Below, one piece after another: positions 15,010-24,236 of a stretch of 64,000 bases of DNA. The notes below the pieces were generated by a model that was not told the origin of the DNA, searched no databases, and saw only the letters and a list, made by a program, of their open reading frames with translations. This DNA comes from Candidatus Pseudoruminococcus merdavium (GTDB lineage: Bacteria > Bacillota > Clostridia > Oscillospirales > Ruminococcaceae), in the NCBI GenBank assembly GCA_904419745.1, contig CAJFSS010000009.1:1-64000 (forward strand), given 5' to 3'. The stretch's first letter is position 1. Each line of letters begins with the position of its first letter. The translations under genes and the position numbers were made by a program.

Positions 15010-15762
15010 ATGACAAAAATTATTCTGTCCGGCTGTACTGGACATATGGGTAGAACAATCCGCGATTGTGTGGCACAACGGGATCACTGTGAAATTGTTG
15101 CCGGTTTTGGAATGGGAGAACACGACTGCCCCTTCCCCGTTTATACCGATCCCATGCTCTGTAAGGAGCATGGAAATGTTATAATTGATTTTTCTCATCC
15201 CACGCTTCTTTCCCCTCTACTTCAGTTTGCATGCAAAAACAAAATCCCCGCAGTAATTTGTACTACCGGGCTTTCCGACGAACAGGTAGAGCAAATCCAT
15301 ATTGCTTCGCAAACGATCCCAATATTTTTCTCTGCAAATATGTCCCTTGGCATTAACCTGATGATTGAGCTGGCCAAAAAGGCTGCAAAAATCCTTTCTC
15401 CGGCTTTTGATATAGAAATTATTGAACGCCATCATAATCAGAAAATTGACGCTCCAAGCGGTACCGCGCTTATGTTGGCAGATGCCATCAACGAGACCCT
15501 CGGCGGTACGGAGCACTATGTGTACGATCGCCACAGTGTTCGTGAGAAAAGAGACAAAAATGAAATCGGGATTCATTCTATCCGCGGCGGTACGATTGTA
15601 GGAGAACATGAAGTACTATTTGCAGGCAACAATGAGATGCTCTCCTTGACACATACGGCTACTTCCAAAGCTGTTTTTGCGGAAGGAGCAATCAATGCAG
15701 CCCTGTTTTTGACAAATCGTGAAGCAGGGATGTATAATATGAAGGATATGATTGACGCGTAA
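15010..15762 (+). CDS. dapB: 4-hydroxy-tetrahydrodipicolinate reductase
   Basis: The 250-residue NAD(P)H-dependent reductase has the nucleotide motif ILSGCTGHMGRTI at residues ~4-16, the active-site segment ERHHNQKIDAPSGTALMLAD (residues ~140-160), and SIRGGTIVGEHEVLFAG near residue 195. The start at 15010 gives a normal N-terminus and follows AAAGG; longer readings run into dapA. Third gene of the operon, 31 bp after dapA and 14 bp before the ACT-domain gene. Confidence 0.97.
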   Translation: MTKIILSGCTGHMGRTIRDCVAQRDHCEIVAGFGMGEHDCPFPVYTDPMLCKEHGNVIIDFSHPTLLSPLLQFACKNKIPAVICTTGLSDEQVEQIHIASQTIPIFFSANMSLGINLMIELAKKAAKILSPAFDIEIIERHHNQKIDAPSGTALMLADAINETLGGTEHYVYDRHSVREKRDKNEIGIHSIRGGTIVGEHEVLFAGNNEMLSLTHTATSKAVFAEGAINAALFLTNREAGMYNMKDMIDA

Positions 15763-15776
15763 CGGAGGAATGAACT

Positions 15777-16253
15777 ATGCATGGTGTTTCTAAATTGAAT
15801 GCAACCGAATCCATCACTCTGGTATCCTTTACAAAAGTACCCGCTGATTTTTCCTATATGTCCGTTTTTTTTGAAGAGGTTGCAAAACGCGGAGTAAATA
15901 TTGACATGATTTCGCAGACTGCCCCTCAACATGGGGTGCTAAATATCGCGTTTACTGCACCGGATGAAGATTTACCAAAACTCATGGAACTAATTGGAGG
16001 ATTTCGCAAACGGCATCCGGAAATCCAGGTAATGGTAAGCAGTGGAAATGTTAAGATTTCCCTTTATGGGGATGAAATGCGCCACACCCCCGGTGTGGCT
16101 GCCAGAGCAATCAGCACGGTTTCTTCCGTAGTAGACAACATCTACCTGATTACAACATCAGAAGTGGATATTTCTTTCCTGATAGCAGATGAAGCTCTTA
16201 CCAATGTACAGAATGCGATAGAACAAGCTTTTGAAACCACAATGGAAGCTTAA
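15777..16253 (+). CDS. free-standing ACT-domain protein (aspartokinase regulatory-type)
   Basis: The 158-residue protein contains two ACT-like repeats (SITLVSFTKVPADFSYMSVF, residues ~12-80; VKISLYGDEMRHTPGVAARA, residues ~85-150) and closely resembles the C-terminal regulatory part of aspartate kinases, including ISTVSSVVDNIYLITTSEVD and the final ALTNVQNAIEQAF. No kinase domain is present and no upstream frame supplies one; it has its own GGAGG 8 nt before the ATG. It may bind lysine or threonine and regulate a separate kinase, like the beta subunit of B. subtilis aspartokinase II, although that subunit arises from an internal start. Last gene of the lysine operon. Confidence 0.87.
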   Translation: MHGVSKLNATESITLVSFTKVPADFSYMSVFFEEVAKRGVNIDMISQTAPQHGVLNIAFTAPDEDLPKLMELIGGFRKRHPEIQVMVSSGNVKISLYGDEMRHTPGVAARAISTVSSVVDNIYLITTSEVDISFLIADEALTNVQNAIEQAFETTMEA

Positions 16254-16360
16254 ATGAAAGAGATCCTTTGTCTATGATGTGGAATATTTTTATTGGTAAT
16301 GTAGGGATATCAATAAGACTGGTTAGCCGTACACAATCACAGGAAATAATGGAATAGAGG

Positions 16361-16395
16361 AAACAGGCCCGGAGAAATATTCTCCGGGCCTGTTT
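16361..16395. terminator. bidirectional hairpin between the lysine operon and tyrS
   Basis: A perfect 16-bp stem (AAACAGGCCCGGAGAA at 16361-16376 with its complement at 16380-16395, loop ATA). T-tracts are weak on both sides, but the position between two convergent units, 11 bp past the tyrS stop, fits termination of both. Confidence 0.7.
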
Positions 16396-16405
16396 GATTC
16401 CCTAC

Positions 16406-17635
16406 TTATTTCAAAATCACTTTATGGAAAACCTTTTTTCCTTTTTTCACCATAATATGGCCCTTTGCAAAATCCGCCGCTTTGTAAGATTGTTCAATCC
16501 CGTCCACCTTCTGATCATCAACGGAAATTCCCCCCTGGGTAATCAGACGCCGTGCTTCGCCGCGGGAAGGAACAAGACCGGTTTTCATCAACAAATCGAT
16601 AATTCCGATCCCTTCTTCTCCATTCAGATCTTCTGCAGTAAGGACTGTCGTTGGCATATCATCGCTGTTTGCATTTTTGTCAAACAGGGCACGGGCAGCT
16701 TCCATTGCCTTTTGCGCCTCTTCTTTCCCATGGACAAGTTTGGTCACTTCAAAAGCAAGACGCTCTTTTGCCTGGTTTAACTGTTGCCCTTCCCATTGTT
16801 CCATTTTCTCAATTTCTTCCATCGGGACAAAGGTAATCAACTTCAGACAGTTTATCACATCGTCATCGCTGACATTTCTCCAGTACTGATAAAATTCGTA
16901 AGGAGATGTCTTTTCCGGATCAAGCCAGACAGCGCCGCCTTCGGTTTTCCCCATTTTCTTGCCTTCTTTTGTTGTCAGCAGGGTAAAGGTCATTCCATAG
17001 GCTTCCTTGCGCTCTGCCCGGCGAATCAGCTCAATACCTCCAATAATATTGGACCACTGGTCATTTCCGCCAAGCTCCAGTTTACAGCCATAATCCCGAT
17101 ATAGTTTTAAGAAGTCATAACTCTGCATAAGCATGTAGTTGAATTCCAAGAAGGAAAGGCCTTTTTCCATTCTGGATTGGAAACATTCCGCAGTCAACAT
17201 TTTATTCACTGTAAAATGTACGCCAACTTCCCTGAGAAAATCCAGGTAATTCAAATTCATCAGCCAGTCACCATTTTCCAGCATCAGTGCCTTTCCATCA
17301 GAGAAATCCACAAACTTGGACATCTGGCGTTTGAAGCACTCCGCATTATGGCGGATTTCTTCTTTTGTCAACATCTTACGCATGTCTGTTTTCCCAGTCG
17401 GATCCCCTACCAAAGTAGTTCCTGTGCCGAGAATTGCAATGGGACGGTGCCCTGCCTTCTGCATATGTGCCATGACCATCAACTGCAGGAAATGCCCAAC
17501 ATGCAAAGAGTCAGCCGTTGCGTCAAACCCAATATAAAAAGTAACCTTTTCTGTTTCCAAAAGTCTTTTGATTTCCTCTTCATGGGTCATTTGGGCAATT
17601 AAACCACGCCGTTTGAGTTCGTCGAATACGCTCAT
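16406..17635 (-). CDS. tyrS: tyrosyl-tRNA synthetase
   Basis: The 409-residue class I synthetase has the HIGH-type motif in [12 protein letters not shown], the tyrosine-binding region [20 protein letters not shown] and [18 protein letters not shown], the KMSKS-type [14 protein letters not shown], and a C-terminal S4 RNA-binding domain ([20 protein letters not shown]). Length is that of the TyrRS subgroup with ~410 residues. The start at 17635 follows AAGGAA; the upstream in-frame codons belong to the leader. It is expressed from a tyrosine T-box leader. Confidence 0.97.
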   Translation of the reverse strand: MSVFDELKRRGLIAQMTHEEEIKRLLETEKVTFYIGFDATADSLHVGHFLQLMVMAHMQKAGHRPIAILGTGTTLVGDPTGKTDMRKMLTKEEIRHNAECFKRQMSKFVDFSDGKALMLENGDWLMNLNYLDFLREVGVHFTVNKMLTAECFQSRMEKGLSFLEFNYMLMQSYDFLKLYRDYGCKLELGGNDQWSNIIGGIELIRRAERKEAYGMTFTLLTTKEGKKMGKTEGGAVWLDPEKTSPYEFYQYWRNVSDDDVINCLKLITFVPMEEIEKMEQWEGQQLNQAKERLAFEVTKLVHGKEEAQKAMEAARALFDKNANSDDMPTTVLTAEDLNGEEGIGIIDLLMKTGLVPSRGEARRLITQGGISVDDQKVDGIEQSYKAADFAKGHIMVKKGKKVFHKVILK

Positions 17636-17664
17636 TTTTTTCTTCCTTTCCATAACTATCATTA

Positions 17665-17937
17665 AAATAAAACGCCCTCTGCTTTGCATATGCAAAGCAG
17701 AGGGCGAAAATATCCGCGGTACCACCTCTGGTTCATCGCTGAATTTACAAACAACGACCTTACAGACACATACATGCCTTTGCGCGGTAACGGGCGCACA
17801 CGGCAGAGCCTACTGGATTTCTCGTTCGGTCTGCGGCTCAAAGAGGTATTCAGCCGGAACACATAGCGCCCTTTTCCACCAACCAAGGGCTCTCTTTTGC
17901 CTGTTTTTCCGCCTACTTATTCTTATCACAGCCGTTA
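17665..17937 (-). promoter_or_regulatory. T-box leader, tyrosine specifier
   Basis: On the minus strand the leader contains AGAGAG, GGTTGGTGGAAA, the specifier context CTGAATACCTC (codon UAC, Tyr), AGTAGG, the T-box AGGTGGTACCGCGG (about 17714-17726), and a 16-bp terminator stem (17673-17688 with 17691-17706) followed by TTTTATTTT. Uncharged tRNA-Tyr binds the specifier and the T-box bulge to favour the antiterminator, raising tyrS expression. The bulge U pairs with discriminator A, consistent with tRNA-Tyr. Confidence 0.95.
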
Positions 17938-17943
17938 AATGTG

Positions 17944-17972
17944 AGTATAATGGAATTCTCTTTAATTGTCAA
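17944..17972 (-). promoter_or_regulatory. promoter of the tyrS leader
   Basis: TTGACA (17972-17967) and TATACT (17949-17944) with a 17-bp spacer, reading on the minus strand. It overlaps the last codons and stop of recN, which lies upstream on the same strand. Confidence 0.82.
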
Positions 17973-19644
17973 GAGATATTTTTTCAGCTTGTAAAAGCAT
18001 TTCCCGGGCATTTTCTCGGGTAAGTTTTGTAATATTGCTTCCGCCGATAATTCGCGAAAGTTCTTCCACGCGGCCTTCTTCATCAAGAAGTGTGACATCC
18101 GTATATGTGTGTTGTTCGTCACTGTGTTTTTCAATTAAGAGATGTGCATCTGCAAGGGCCGCAATCTGCGCCAAATGAGTAATACAGATAACTTGGCACT
18201 TTTTAGAAAGTTGTTTGAGTTTTCTGCCAATTTTTTCGGCTGCCCTTCCGCTGACGCCGGTATCTATTTCATCGAAGATCAAAGTGTCGACTGGATCTTT
18301 ATCCGCAATTACATTTTTAATTGCAAGCATAATACGGGACAGTTCCCCGCCGGATGCGATTTTAGAAAGCGGTTTTGGCGGTTCTCCAGGATTTGTGGAA
18401 ATCAAAAATTCAACATGATCCTTCCCGTTTGTATTCAGTTTTGCGTCCCCTATTCGCACTTCAAAGCGTACCTTCGGCATATCCAGAAAAGTAAGTTCCT
18501 GCTGTACTGCTTTAGAAAATCGTTTAGCGGCATGGTTGCGCTGCTCAGAGAGTTTGTCTGCGAGTTTCTGTGCCTCCATTTCCAGCCGGGAAATCTCATG
18601 CTGCAATTGGGAAAGTCTTTCCTCGGAAAATTCAATTTCGTCGAGCTCTTCCCTGATTTTTTCTAAATAAACAAGGATTTCTTCAATACTGTCCCCATAT
18701 TTACGGCGCAAGCGGTAAATAAGCTCCATGCGCTGTTCAATCTCATCCAGTTCCGCCGGATTGTATTCCACGCCATCCAAATCGGCACGGAAATCCTCCG
18801 ATAGGCTCTCTGCTTCATAGGAGAGTTCCAAAAGCTTTTGGGATGCCTCCGTCATTCCCCCCAAAAAAGGACCGCACGCATCCGCTGCTTCCGCCGCTTG
18901 TCTCAACAAGGTAATTGCTCCATCCGTATCCTCAGAACCGGATAAACACAAATGCGCGATGGTTAAACTCTGTTGGATGTTTTCTGCATTTCGGATGATG
19001 TCCCGCCGCTGGGCCAGTTCCTCTTCTTCACCGGGCTGAAGCTCTGCCTGTTCAATTTCATCAATCTGGAAGCGGAGCAAATCCACCTGGCGAGCCTTTT
19101 GTGCTTCGTCCATAGAAAAATGATTTAGCTTGGCACGATGCGAAACCAAATCCTGATAACAGGCACGATATTCTTCCAATTCCCTGGACAACCCAGCATA
19201 TTCATCCAAAATACCAATATGGCGTTCTGGCAATAATAGCGCCTGACTGTCATGCTGGCCATGAATATTGACAAGGTATTCCCCCACTTCACGCAGTATG
19301 GAAACAGTTGCCGGCCGTCCATTGATTTTACAGCTTGTCCGCCCGTTTGAGGAAATGTCCCGTGTAATCAGCACCTCAGGATCTTCCGCAGAAAATCCCA
19401 GCGACTCCAATTTTTCCAAAACAAGGGGGTTCATATCCGTAAAGCGGGCGGAAACCACCGCCCGAGACGCTCCCGTACGGATAAGCTCCCTGGAGGCTTT
19501 CCCCCCCAATACCAAATTGATGGAATCGATCAAAATAGATTTGCCGGCGCCCGTTTCTCCGGTGAAAAGATTAAATCCCTCATATAGGCTAATCGAAGTT
19601 TTCTCAATAATAGCAACATTTTCAATATACAATTCGCTGAGCAT
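17962..19644 (-). CDS. recN: DNA repair protein RecN
   Basis: The 560-residue SMC-like ATPase acts in double-strand-break repair. Walker A GETGAGKSILIDSINLVLGG lies near residue 30, a long coiled coil (residues ~150-350, rich in Glu/Leu) forms the centre, and the signature and Walker B (KIASGGELSRIMLAIKN; TLIFDEIDTGVSGRAAEKIG) lie in the C-terminal third. The start at 19644 is preferred over 19650 on spacing to GGGAGG. Last gene of the nusB-to-recN block; argR ends 28 bp upstream. Confidence 0.96.
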   Translation of the reverse strand: MLSELYIENVAIIEKTSISLYEGFNLFTGETGAGKSILIDSINLVLGGKASRELIRTGASRAVVSARFTDMNPLVLEKLESLGFSAEDPEVLITRDISSNGRTSCKINGRPATVSILREVGEYLVNIHGQHDSQALLLPERHIGILDEYAGLSRELEEYRACYQDLVSHRAKLNHFSMDEAQKARQVDLLRFQIDEIEQAELQPGEEEELAQRRDIIRNAENIQQSLTIAHLCLSGSEDTDGAITLLRQAAEAADACGPFLGGMTEASQKLLELSYEAESLSEDFRADLDGVEYNPAELDEIEQRMELIYRLRRKYGDSIEEILVYLEKIREELDEIEFSEERLSQLQHEISRLEMEAQKLADKLSEQRNHAAKRFSKAVQQELTFLDMPKVRFEVRIGDAKLNTNGKDHVEFLISTNPGEPPKPLSKIASGGELSRIMLAIKNVIADKDPVDTLIFDEIDTGVSGRAAEKIGRKLKQLSKKCQVICITHLAQIAALADAHLLIEKHSDEQHTYTDVTLLDEEGRVEELSRIIGGSNITKLTRENAREMLLQAEKISLDN

Positions 19645-19672
19645 CGGCATATCCCTCCCTAACTCTCAAGCT

Positions 19673-20128
19673 TTATTTTGCCAAAAGCTTCTTGAGTTCA
19701 TCCACAAGCTGGATAGCATGTTCCATGGTTCTCATCAATACAAAAATAGTATCATCTCCAGCCAAGGTTCCGACAATCCCGTTCCAATGCATAGAATCCA
19801 GGGCTGCACATGCGGCATTTGCCATCCCCACATAGCATTTGATCACCACAAAATTGGAAGCACAGTCCACACTGATAACCGATTCCGTGAAAATGGAGTG
19901 GAATTTATAGGAAATATCAGACTTTTCATCCTTACTGCTGGTAGCATAGCGGTAATTCCCGTCAGAAGCCAGCGTCTTTACCAAGCGCAGCTCCTTGATA
20001 TCCCTGGAAACAGTCGCCTGAGTAACATCAAATCCACTTTTCCGAAGCCATTTCAGTAATTCTTCTTGCGTATCAATAGAATGTTCTGCAATGAGTTCCA
20101 ATATTTTGGCATGTCGTACGGTTTTCAT
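19673..20128 (-). CDS. argR: arginine repressor
   Basis: The 151-residue protein has a winged-helix domain (ILELIAEHSIDTQEELLKWL, DVTQATVSRDIKELRLVKTL; residues ~8-60) and a C-terminal arginine-binding hexamerisation domain with GTLAGDDTIFVLMR (residues ~120-133). ArgR binds arginine and controls arginine metabolism. It sits between nadK (8-bp gap) and recN, the order seen in many Clostridia and Bacilli, where it is part of a constitutive operon. Confidence 0.96.
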   Translation of the reverse strand: MKTVRHAKILELIAEHSIDTQEELLKWLRKSGFDVTQATVSRDIKELRLVKTLASDGNYRYATSSKDEKSDISYKFHSIFTESVISVDCASNFVVIKCYVGMANAACAALDSMHWNGIVGTLAGDDTIFVLMRTMEHAIQLVDELKKLLAK

Positions 20129-20135
20129 TGTGTCC

Positions 20136-20990
20136 CTACCCTCTTCCTATAATTTTTTTCTGTAACACCTCATAAAATGCTTTGCCACCCAAATCTATCA
20201 GCTCCACATAGACGGGCGAACGCCGAATCGAAATTCTGTCCCCTGTGAAAAGGGGGATTTCCGCTTCGCCATCCACTGAAAAATAGGCGTGGGATTGCTC
20301 TGATCTCTGTTGAGCGGTTACAATCAGAACACTGTCGGGGGAAAATAAAATTGGCCGGGATAACAGTGAATGCGGAGCAATCGCCACCATTTCAATGGTT
20401 TCCAAAGCCGGATCAACAATAGCGCCGCCCGCAGAAAGAGCATAGGCCGTAGAGCCAGTCGGAGTTGCAAAAACAGCGCCATCTCCCCGATAATCACCTA
20501 CTAGACGTCCGGAACAGGTTACTGCAAAGTCAATCATCCTTGTAAAAGGCCCTTTGGATATCACCACATCATTGAGCGCATACCAGGTTTTCTTTTCTTG
20601 TCCAGAATAATGGCTGATTTCCAACATCATTCTGCGTTCAACCTGATATCTGCCCAGGACCAAATCCTCAATTTTTTCCATCTGATTCGGTTCCATTGTG
20701 GCAAGGAAACCAACCCGCCCTTCGTTGATGCCAAATAACCGTTTTCCATGCAATGCTGCACTTTTCGCATGGCGAATAATCGTGCCGTCTCCTCCAATGG
20801 CAATGATCACATCGCACCGTTCCACCACCTCGTCATAGGGGGCGAAAAGCACAGGACAGTCAGAAAATTCTTTTTTGTAACATTCATCCAAATACACTCC
20901 AACACCCAAGCTGTGCAATTTTCTGCTGACTTCCCTAGTACAGGCAGCGCTGTTTTTTTTGTCCAAATTTGGCATGATCGTAATGTTCAT
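20136..20990 (-). CDS. nadK: NAD kinase
   Basis: The 284-residue protein phosphorylates NAD to NADP. The family motif GGDGTIIRHAKSA is near residue 67, NEGRVGFLATME near residue 88, NDVVISKGPFTRMIDF, and the second conserved block RGDGAVFATPTGSTAYALSA near residue 170. Length is normal. It lies between tlyA (14-bp gap) and argR (8-bp gap) in a single minus-strand operon. Confidence 0.96.
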   Translation of the reverse strand: MNITIMPNLDKKNSAACTREVSRKLHSLGVGVYLDECYKKEFSDCPVLFAPYDEVVERCDVIIAIGGDGTIIRHAKSAALHGKRLFGINEGRVGFLATMEPNQMEKIEDLVLGRYQVERRMMLEISHYSGQEKKTWYALNDVVISKGPFTRMIDFAVTCSGRLVGDYRGDGAVFATPTGSTAYALSAGGAIVDPALETIEMVAIAPHSLLSRPILFSPDSVLIVTAQQRSEQSHAYFSVDGEAEIPLFTGDRISIRRSPVYVELIDLGGKAFYEVLQKKIIGRG

Positions 20991-21004
20991 TGCAGTTCCC
21001 TCAT

Positions 21005-21811
21005 TTACTGGTATTTGAGAAATTGAAATGCATCCTGTATCAGGTTTTTGAGTTGTACATCTGTATAAGTTTGGGAAGGCCCCTGTTTTCCAAAATAAAG
21101 TAGATATTCGATATTCCCGTCCCCACCGCAGATGGGAGAATATGTGAGTCCGAATATGGAAAACCGTTCCTGTTTACAGATCGAAAGAACCGTAGTCAAC
21201 ACCTTTTGATGCACAACAGGATCTCTTACAATTCCATGCTTTCCAACATTCTGTTTTCCAGCTTCAAACTGTGGTTTAATTAAAAACACAGCTTGCCCAT
21301 CCCGCTTTAAAAATTGTGTTACAGCGGGGAATACGTGGGACAGAGAAATGAAAGAGACATCAGAACAGATAAAATCCATATCTTCCGGGACAATCTTCCT
21401 ATTTAAATCTCGGACATTGATCCCCTCCAAATTGAGCACACGGGGATCTTGCAAAAGTTTTGGAGCCAATTGTCCATGCCCTACATCAACCGCATAGACA
21501 TATCTGGCGCCATGTTGGAGCAGACAATCAGTGAAGCCCCCAGTGGAAGCGCCAATATCCATACAAATTGTATCCTTGATGGCGATGCCAAATTTCTCTA
21601 TGGCTCCCTCCAATTTTTGGCCTCCCCTCCCAACATAGCGCAGGGAAAGGGCGTTTGTATCGACCGTGAATATGGTATTTTCCGGAAATTCCTGGGAAGG
21701 CTTTTTTATAATGGTGCCATCTGCAAAAGCAGAACCGGAAAGAATGATTTCCTTTGCTTTTTGGCGGCTTGGACAGAGGCCACGCTCTACCAGTAATACA
21801 TCTGCCCTCAT
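21005..21811 (-). CDS. tlyA: TlyA-family rRNA 2'-O-methyltransferase
   Basis: The 268-residue protein has an N-terminal S4 domain (RADVLLVERGLCPSRQKAKE) and an FtsJ-like methyltransferase domain (CMDIGASTGGFTDCLLQHGA, then DFICSDVSFISLSHVFPAV). TlyA methylates cytidines in 16S and sometimes 23S rRNA; a haemolysin role is an old label. The start at 21811 overlaps the dxs stop by 4 bp (ATGA) and follows CGGAGAG; a longer reading to 21847 runs into dxs. Confidence 0.93.
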   Translation of the reverse strand: MRADVLLVERGLCPSRQKAKEIILSGSAFADGTIIKKPSQEFPENTIFTVDTNALSLRYVGRGGQKLEGAIEKFGIAIKDTICMDIGASTGGFTDCLLQHGARYVYAVDVGHGQLAPKLLQDPRVLNLEGINVRDLNRKIVPEDMDFICSDVSFISLSHVFPAVTQFLKRDGQAVFLIKPQFEAGKQNVGKHGIVRDPVVHQKVLTTVLSICKQERFSIFGLTYSPICGGDGNIEYLLYFGKQGPSQTYTDVQLKNLIQDAFQFLKYQ

Positions 21812-23682
21812 GATAAAAATCTCTCCGTTTCTTCTATCCAAGCGCACAACCCCTGTGCATCCATCCCCAGAGAAACCAGAGCTTCCGTAACCGATTGATG
21901 TGGGACAAAATCCTGAATCGCGCGTATATGGTATTTTCCAGTAAAACCGCGTTCTTCCAAACCGGCGAGAATATGTTCAGCAATCCCTCCAGACTGCATT
22001 CCTTCTTCTACAAAATAGATTTTTCGATATGCAATCATCTCATCCAAAACAGAATTTTCAATAGGTTTGATTTGTACCAGTTTAAGGAAATCCACTCGAA
22101 TCCCCTTTTCTCGAAGAAGCTGGGCTGCCTCCCTGCATTCATAAATCAACCTGCCATAGGAGACAAGAAGGATATCTGCCAAAGTATCTCCTGTGGTACA
22201 CAACAGATGCCCCTTAACAGCGGTAATACTTCCTGCTTCTCCATGTTGTTTTCCTCTAGGATACCGAACTGCACAGCCATGAATATTCCCATTGCTTACT
22301 GCTTCATGTAAACAGATACGCAACTCCGCATAATTACTTGGGGAATATATTGTTAATCCAGGGACTGCACTCAGAAAAGAGACGTCAAATACACCCTGAT
22401 GGGTTTCCCCGTCATCCCCGACAATTCCAGCACGGTCAACTGCTAGAATAATTTTTTGCCCACTCAGGGCAACATCGTGGACAATCTGATCATATCCACG
22501 CTGCAAAAAAGTGGAATAGACCGCAAAAACAGGAATCATACCTGCTTTTGCAAGGCCGGCGGCAAAGGCGACTGCATGTTCTTCCGCGATTCCAACATCA
22601 TACAACCGGTTTTTATGATGCGTCGAAAAATATTGTAATCCTGTGCCATATTTCATTGCCGCAGTAATCGCACAGATGCGGTCGTTTTTATCGGCCAGTT
22701 TACTCAAAGTCCTGCCAAATACGCTTGAAAAATTCGCTTCCACATCCTCCGTGGTTCCCACTTTTGCATCAAATTGAGATACCCCATGATAGGCCCCGGG
22801 ATTTTCCTCAGCATAAGAATACCCCTTCCCCTTCACAGTATTGACATGCACAAAAACCGGACAATGCATTTGCTTTGCACGTTCAAGTACATCTGTTAAT
22901 TTCTGGATATCATGTCCATCCACAGGCCCCAGATATACAAAACCAAAATCTTCAAACATCGTATTTTTATACAGCATATATTTGAGCGTCCGCTTGGAAC
23001 GCCAAATTGTTTCACACAGTCTTTTTCCCACTAGAGGGATTTTTAAAAGAACGCGTTCCACAAAATCTTTCAAACGGAAATATGCCGGTTTTGTACGCAA
23101 ATCCGTCAAATATTTTGAAAGGGCTCCCACATTCTTGGAAATTGACATATTATTGTCATTTAGTACAACAACTAAATTGCACATACTCCGGCCCGCATTA
23201 TTGAGCGCCTCATACACCATGCCGCCAGTCATAGAGCCATCGCCAATGACAGCAACCGCCGTATGTTTATCCCCTTGGCAACGCATCGCCTGTGCCATTC
23301 CCAATGCAACCGAAACAGAAGTACTGCTATGCCCGGCAACAAAAGCGTCGTGTTCGCTTTCATAGGGTTTTGGAAAACCGGAAAGTCCGTCTTTTTTTCG
23401 GATAGTGTGAAAAGAATCCCTGCGTCCGGTAATCAGCTTATGGGTATAACACTGATGGCCGACATCCCATACAATTTTGTCCTGAGGGGAATCAAAAACA
23501 CGATGCAAAGCAAGGGTCAACTCCACGGTTCCAAGATTGGAAGCCAGATGCCCCCCATTTTTAGAAATGGTTTCTATCAATTCTTCACGTATTTCTGCAC
23601 ATAGCCGGTCAAGCTGATCTGCTGACAGCTTTTTTACATCAGAAGGGCTATCAATGGAATCCAGAAGTCTTTTTCTTGCCAT
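21808..23682 (-). CDS. dxs: 1-deoxy-D-xylulose-5-phosphate synthase
   Basis: The 624-residue thiamin-diphosphate enzyme makes DXP from pyruvate and glyceraldehyde 3-phosphate, the first step of the MEP isoprenoid route. Visible are VWDVGHQCYTHKLITGR, the diphosphate motif GDGSMTGGMVYEALNNAG (near residue 150), the transketolase-type pyrimidine domain (GIAEEHAVAFAAGLAKAG) and AVDRAGIVGDDGETHQGVFD. Length is normal. It stands next to ispA, so two isoprenoid enzymes share this operon. Confidence 0.97.
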   Translation of the reverse strand: MARKRLLDSIDSPSDVKKLSADQLDRLCAEIREELIETISKNGGHLASNLGTVELTLALHRVFDSPQDKIVWDVGHQCYTHKLITGRRDSFHTIRKKDGLSGFPKPYESEHDAFVAGHSSTSVSVALGMAQAMRCQGDKHTAVAVIGDGSMTGGMVYEALNNAGRSMCNLVVVLNDNNMSISKNVGALSKYLTDLRTKPAYFRLKDFVERVLLKIPLVGKRLCETIWRSKRTLKYMLYKNTMFEDFGFVYLGPVDGHDIQKLTDVLERAKQMHCPVFVHVNTVKGKGYSYAEENPGAYHGVSQFDAKVGTTEDVEANFSSVFGRTLSKLADKNDRICAITAAMKYGTGLQYFSTHHKNRLYDVGIAEEHAVAFAAGLAKAGMIPVFAVYSTFLQRGYDQIVHDVALSGQKIILAVDRAGIVGDDGETHQGVFDVSFLSAVPGLTIYSPSNYAELRICLHEAVSNGNIHGCAVRYPRGKQHGEAGSITAVKGHLLCTTGDTLADILLVSYGRLIYECREAAQLLREKGIRVDFLKLVQIKPIENSVLDEMIAYRKIYFVEEGMQSGGIAEHILAGLEERGFTGKYHIRAIQDFVPHQSVTEALVSLGMDAQGLCAWIEETERFLS

Positions 23683-23722
23683 ACGATAAAATCTCCTAAA
23701 TCAGAAATACACAGACCCGTTC

Positions 23723-24223
23723 CTAAAATGTGGGAAACAGCATTGCAATCAAAATTCCAAGCAGAGCCCCTCCCAGCACTTCTAAAGGGGTGTGGCCCAG
23801 GAACTCCTTGAGCTCTTTTTGAGCCAATTCTTCACTCACATCCGCTTTGGTGGACTCCCCTTCCTGTGGAGACTCTTTTTTGACAACATCGCCCCATTGG
23901 AACACAATTTTATTGAGCACTTTCGCCTGTTCACCAGCTGCACGCCGAACACCCATAGCGTCATACATCACCACTGCGGCAATGATAAACGCAATTGCGA
24001 ATTCCGGAGAATTTACCCCCGTCAATTTGGACACGGCAATCGTCATAGAACACACAAGCGCCGTATGGGCGCTTGGCATTCCACCTGCGCCTACCAGGCG
24101 TTCAGCATGAAATTTTTTCGTCACAACAAAATTCAGGATCGTTTTGATCACCTGTGCTGCAATCCAGGCAGTCAATGCCGCACACAGGACATAATTACCG
24201 CAGAATTTTTGCAGAGTCTGCAT
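23723..24223 (-). CDS. DUF212 / divergent PAP2-type membrane protein
   Basis: The 166-residue membrane protein resembles YuiD-type acid-phosphatase/vanadium-haloperoxidase-related proteins: AAQVIKTILNFVVTKKFHAE, GAGGMPSAHTALVCSMTIAV, YDAMGVRRAAGEQAKVLN, and LGHTPLEVLGGALLGILIAM. Conserved SAH and GHTP motifs are those of the PAP2 fold. Function is unproven; it may handle an isoprenoid (undecaprenyl or farnesyl) diphosphate, which its place between ispA and dxs would suit, but that is inference. Confidence 0.85.
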   Translation of the reverse strand: MQTLQKFCGNYVLCAALTAWIAAQVIKTILNFVVTKKFHAERLVGAGGMPSAHTALVCSMTIAVSKLTGVNSPEFAIAFIIAAVVMYDAMGVRRAAGEQAKVLNKIVFQWGDVVKKESPQEGESTKADVSEELAQKELKEFLGHTPLEVLGGALLGILIAMLFPTF

Positions 24224-24236
24224 AAAAACACCTCAA

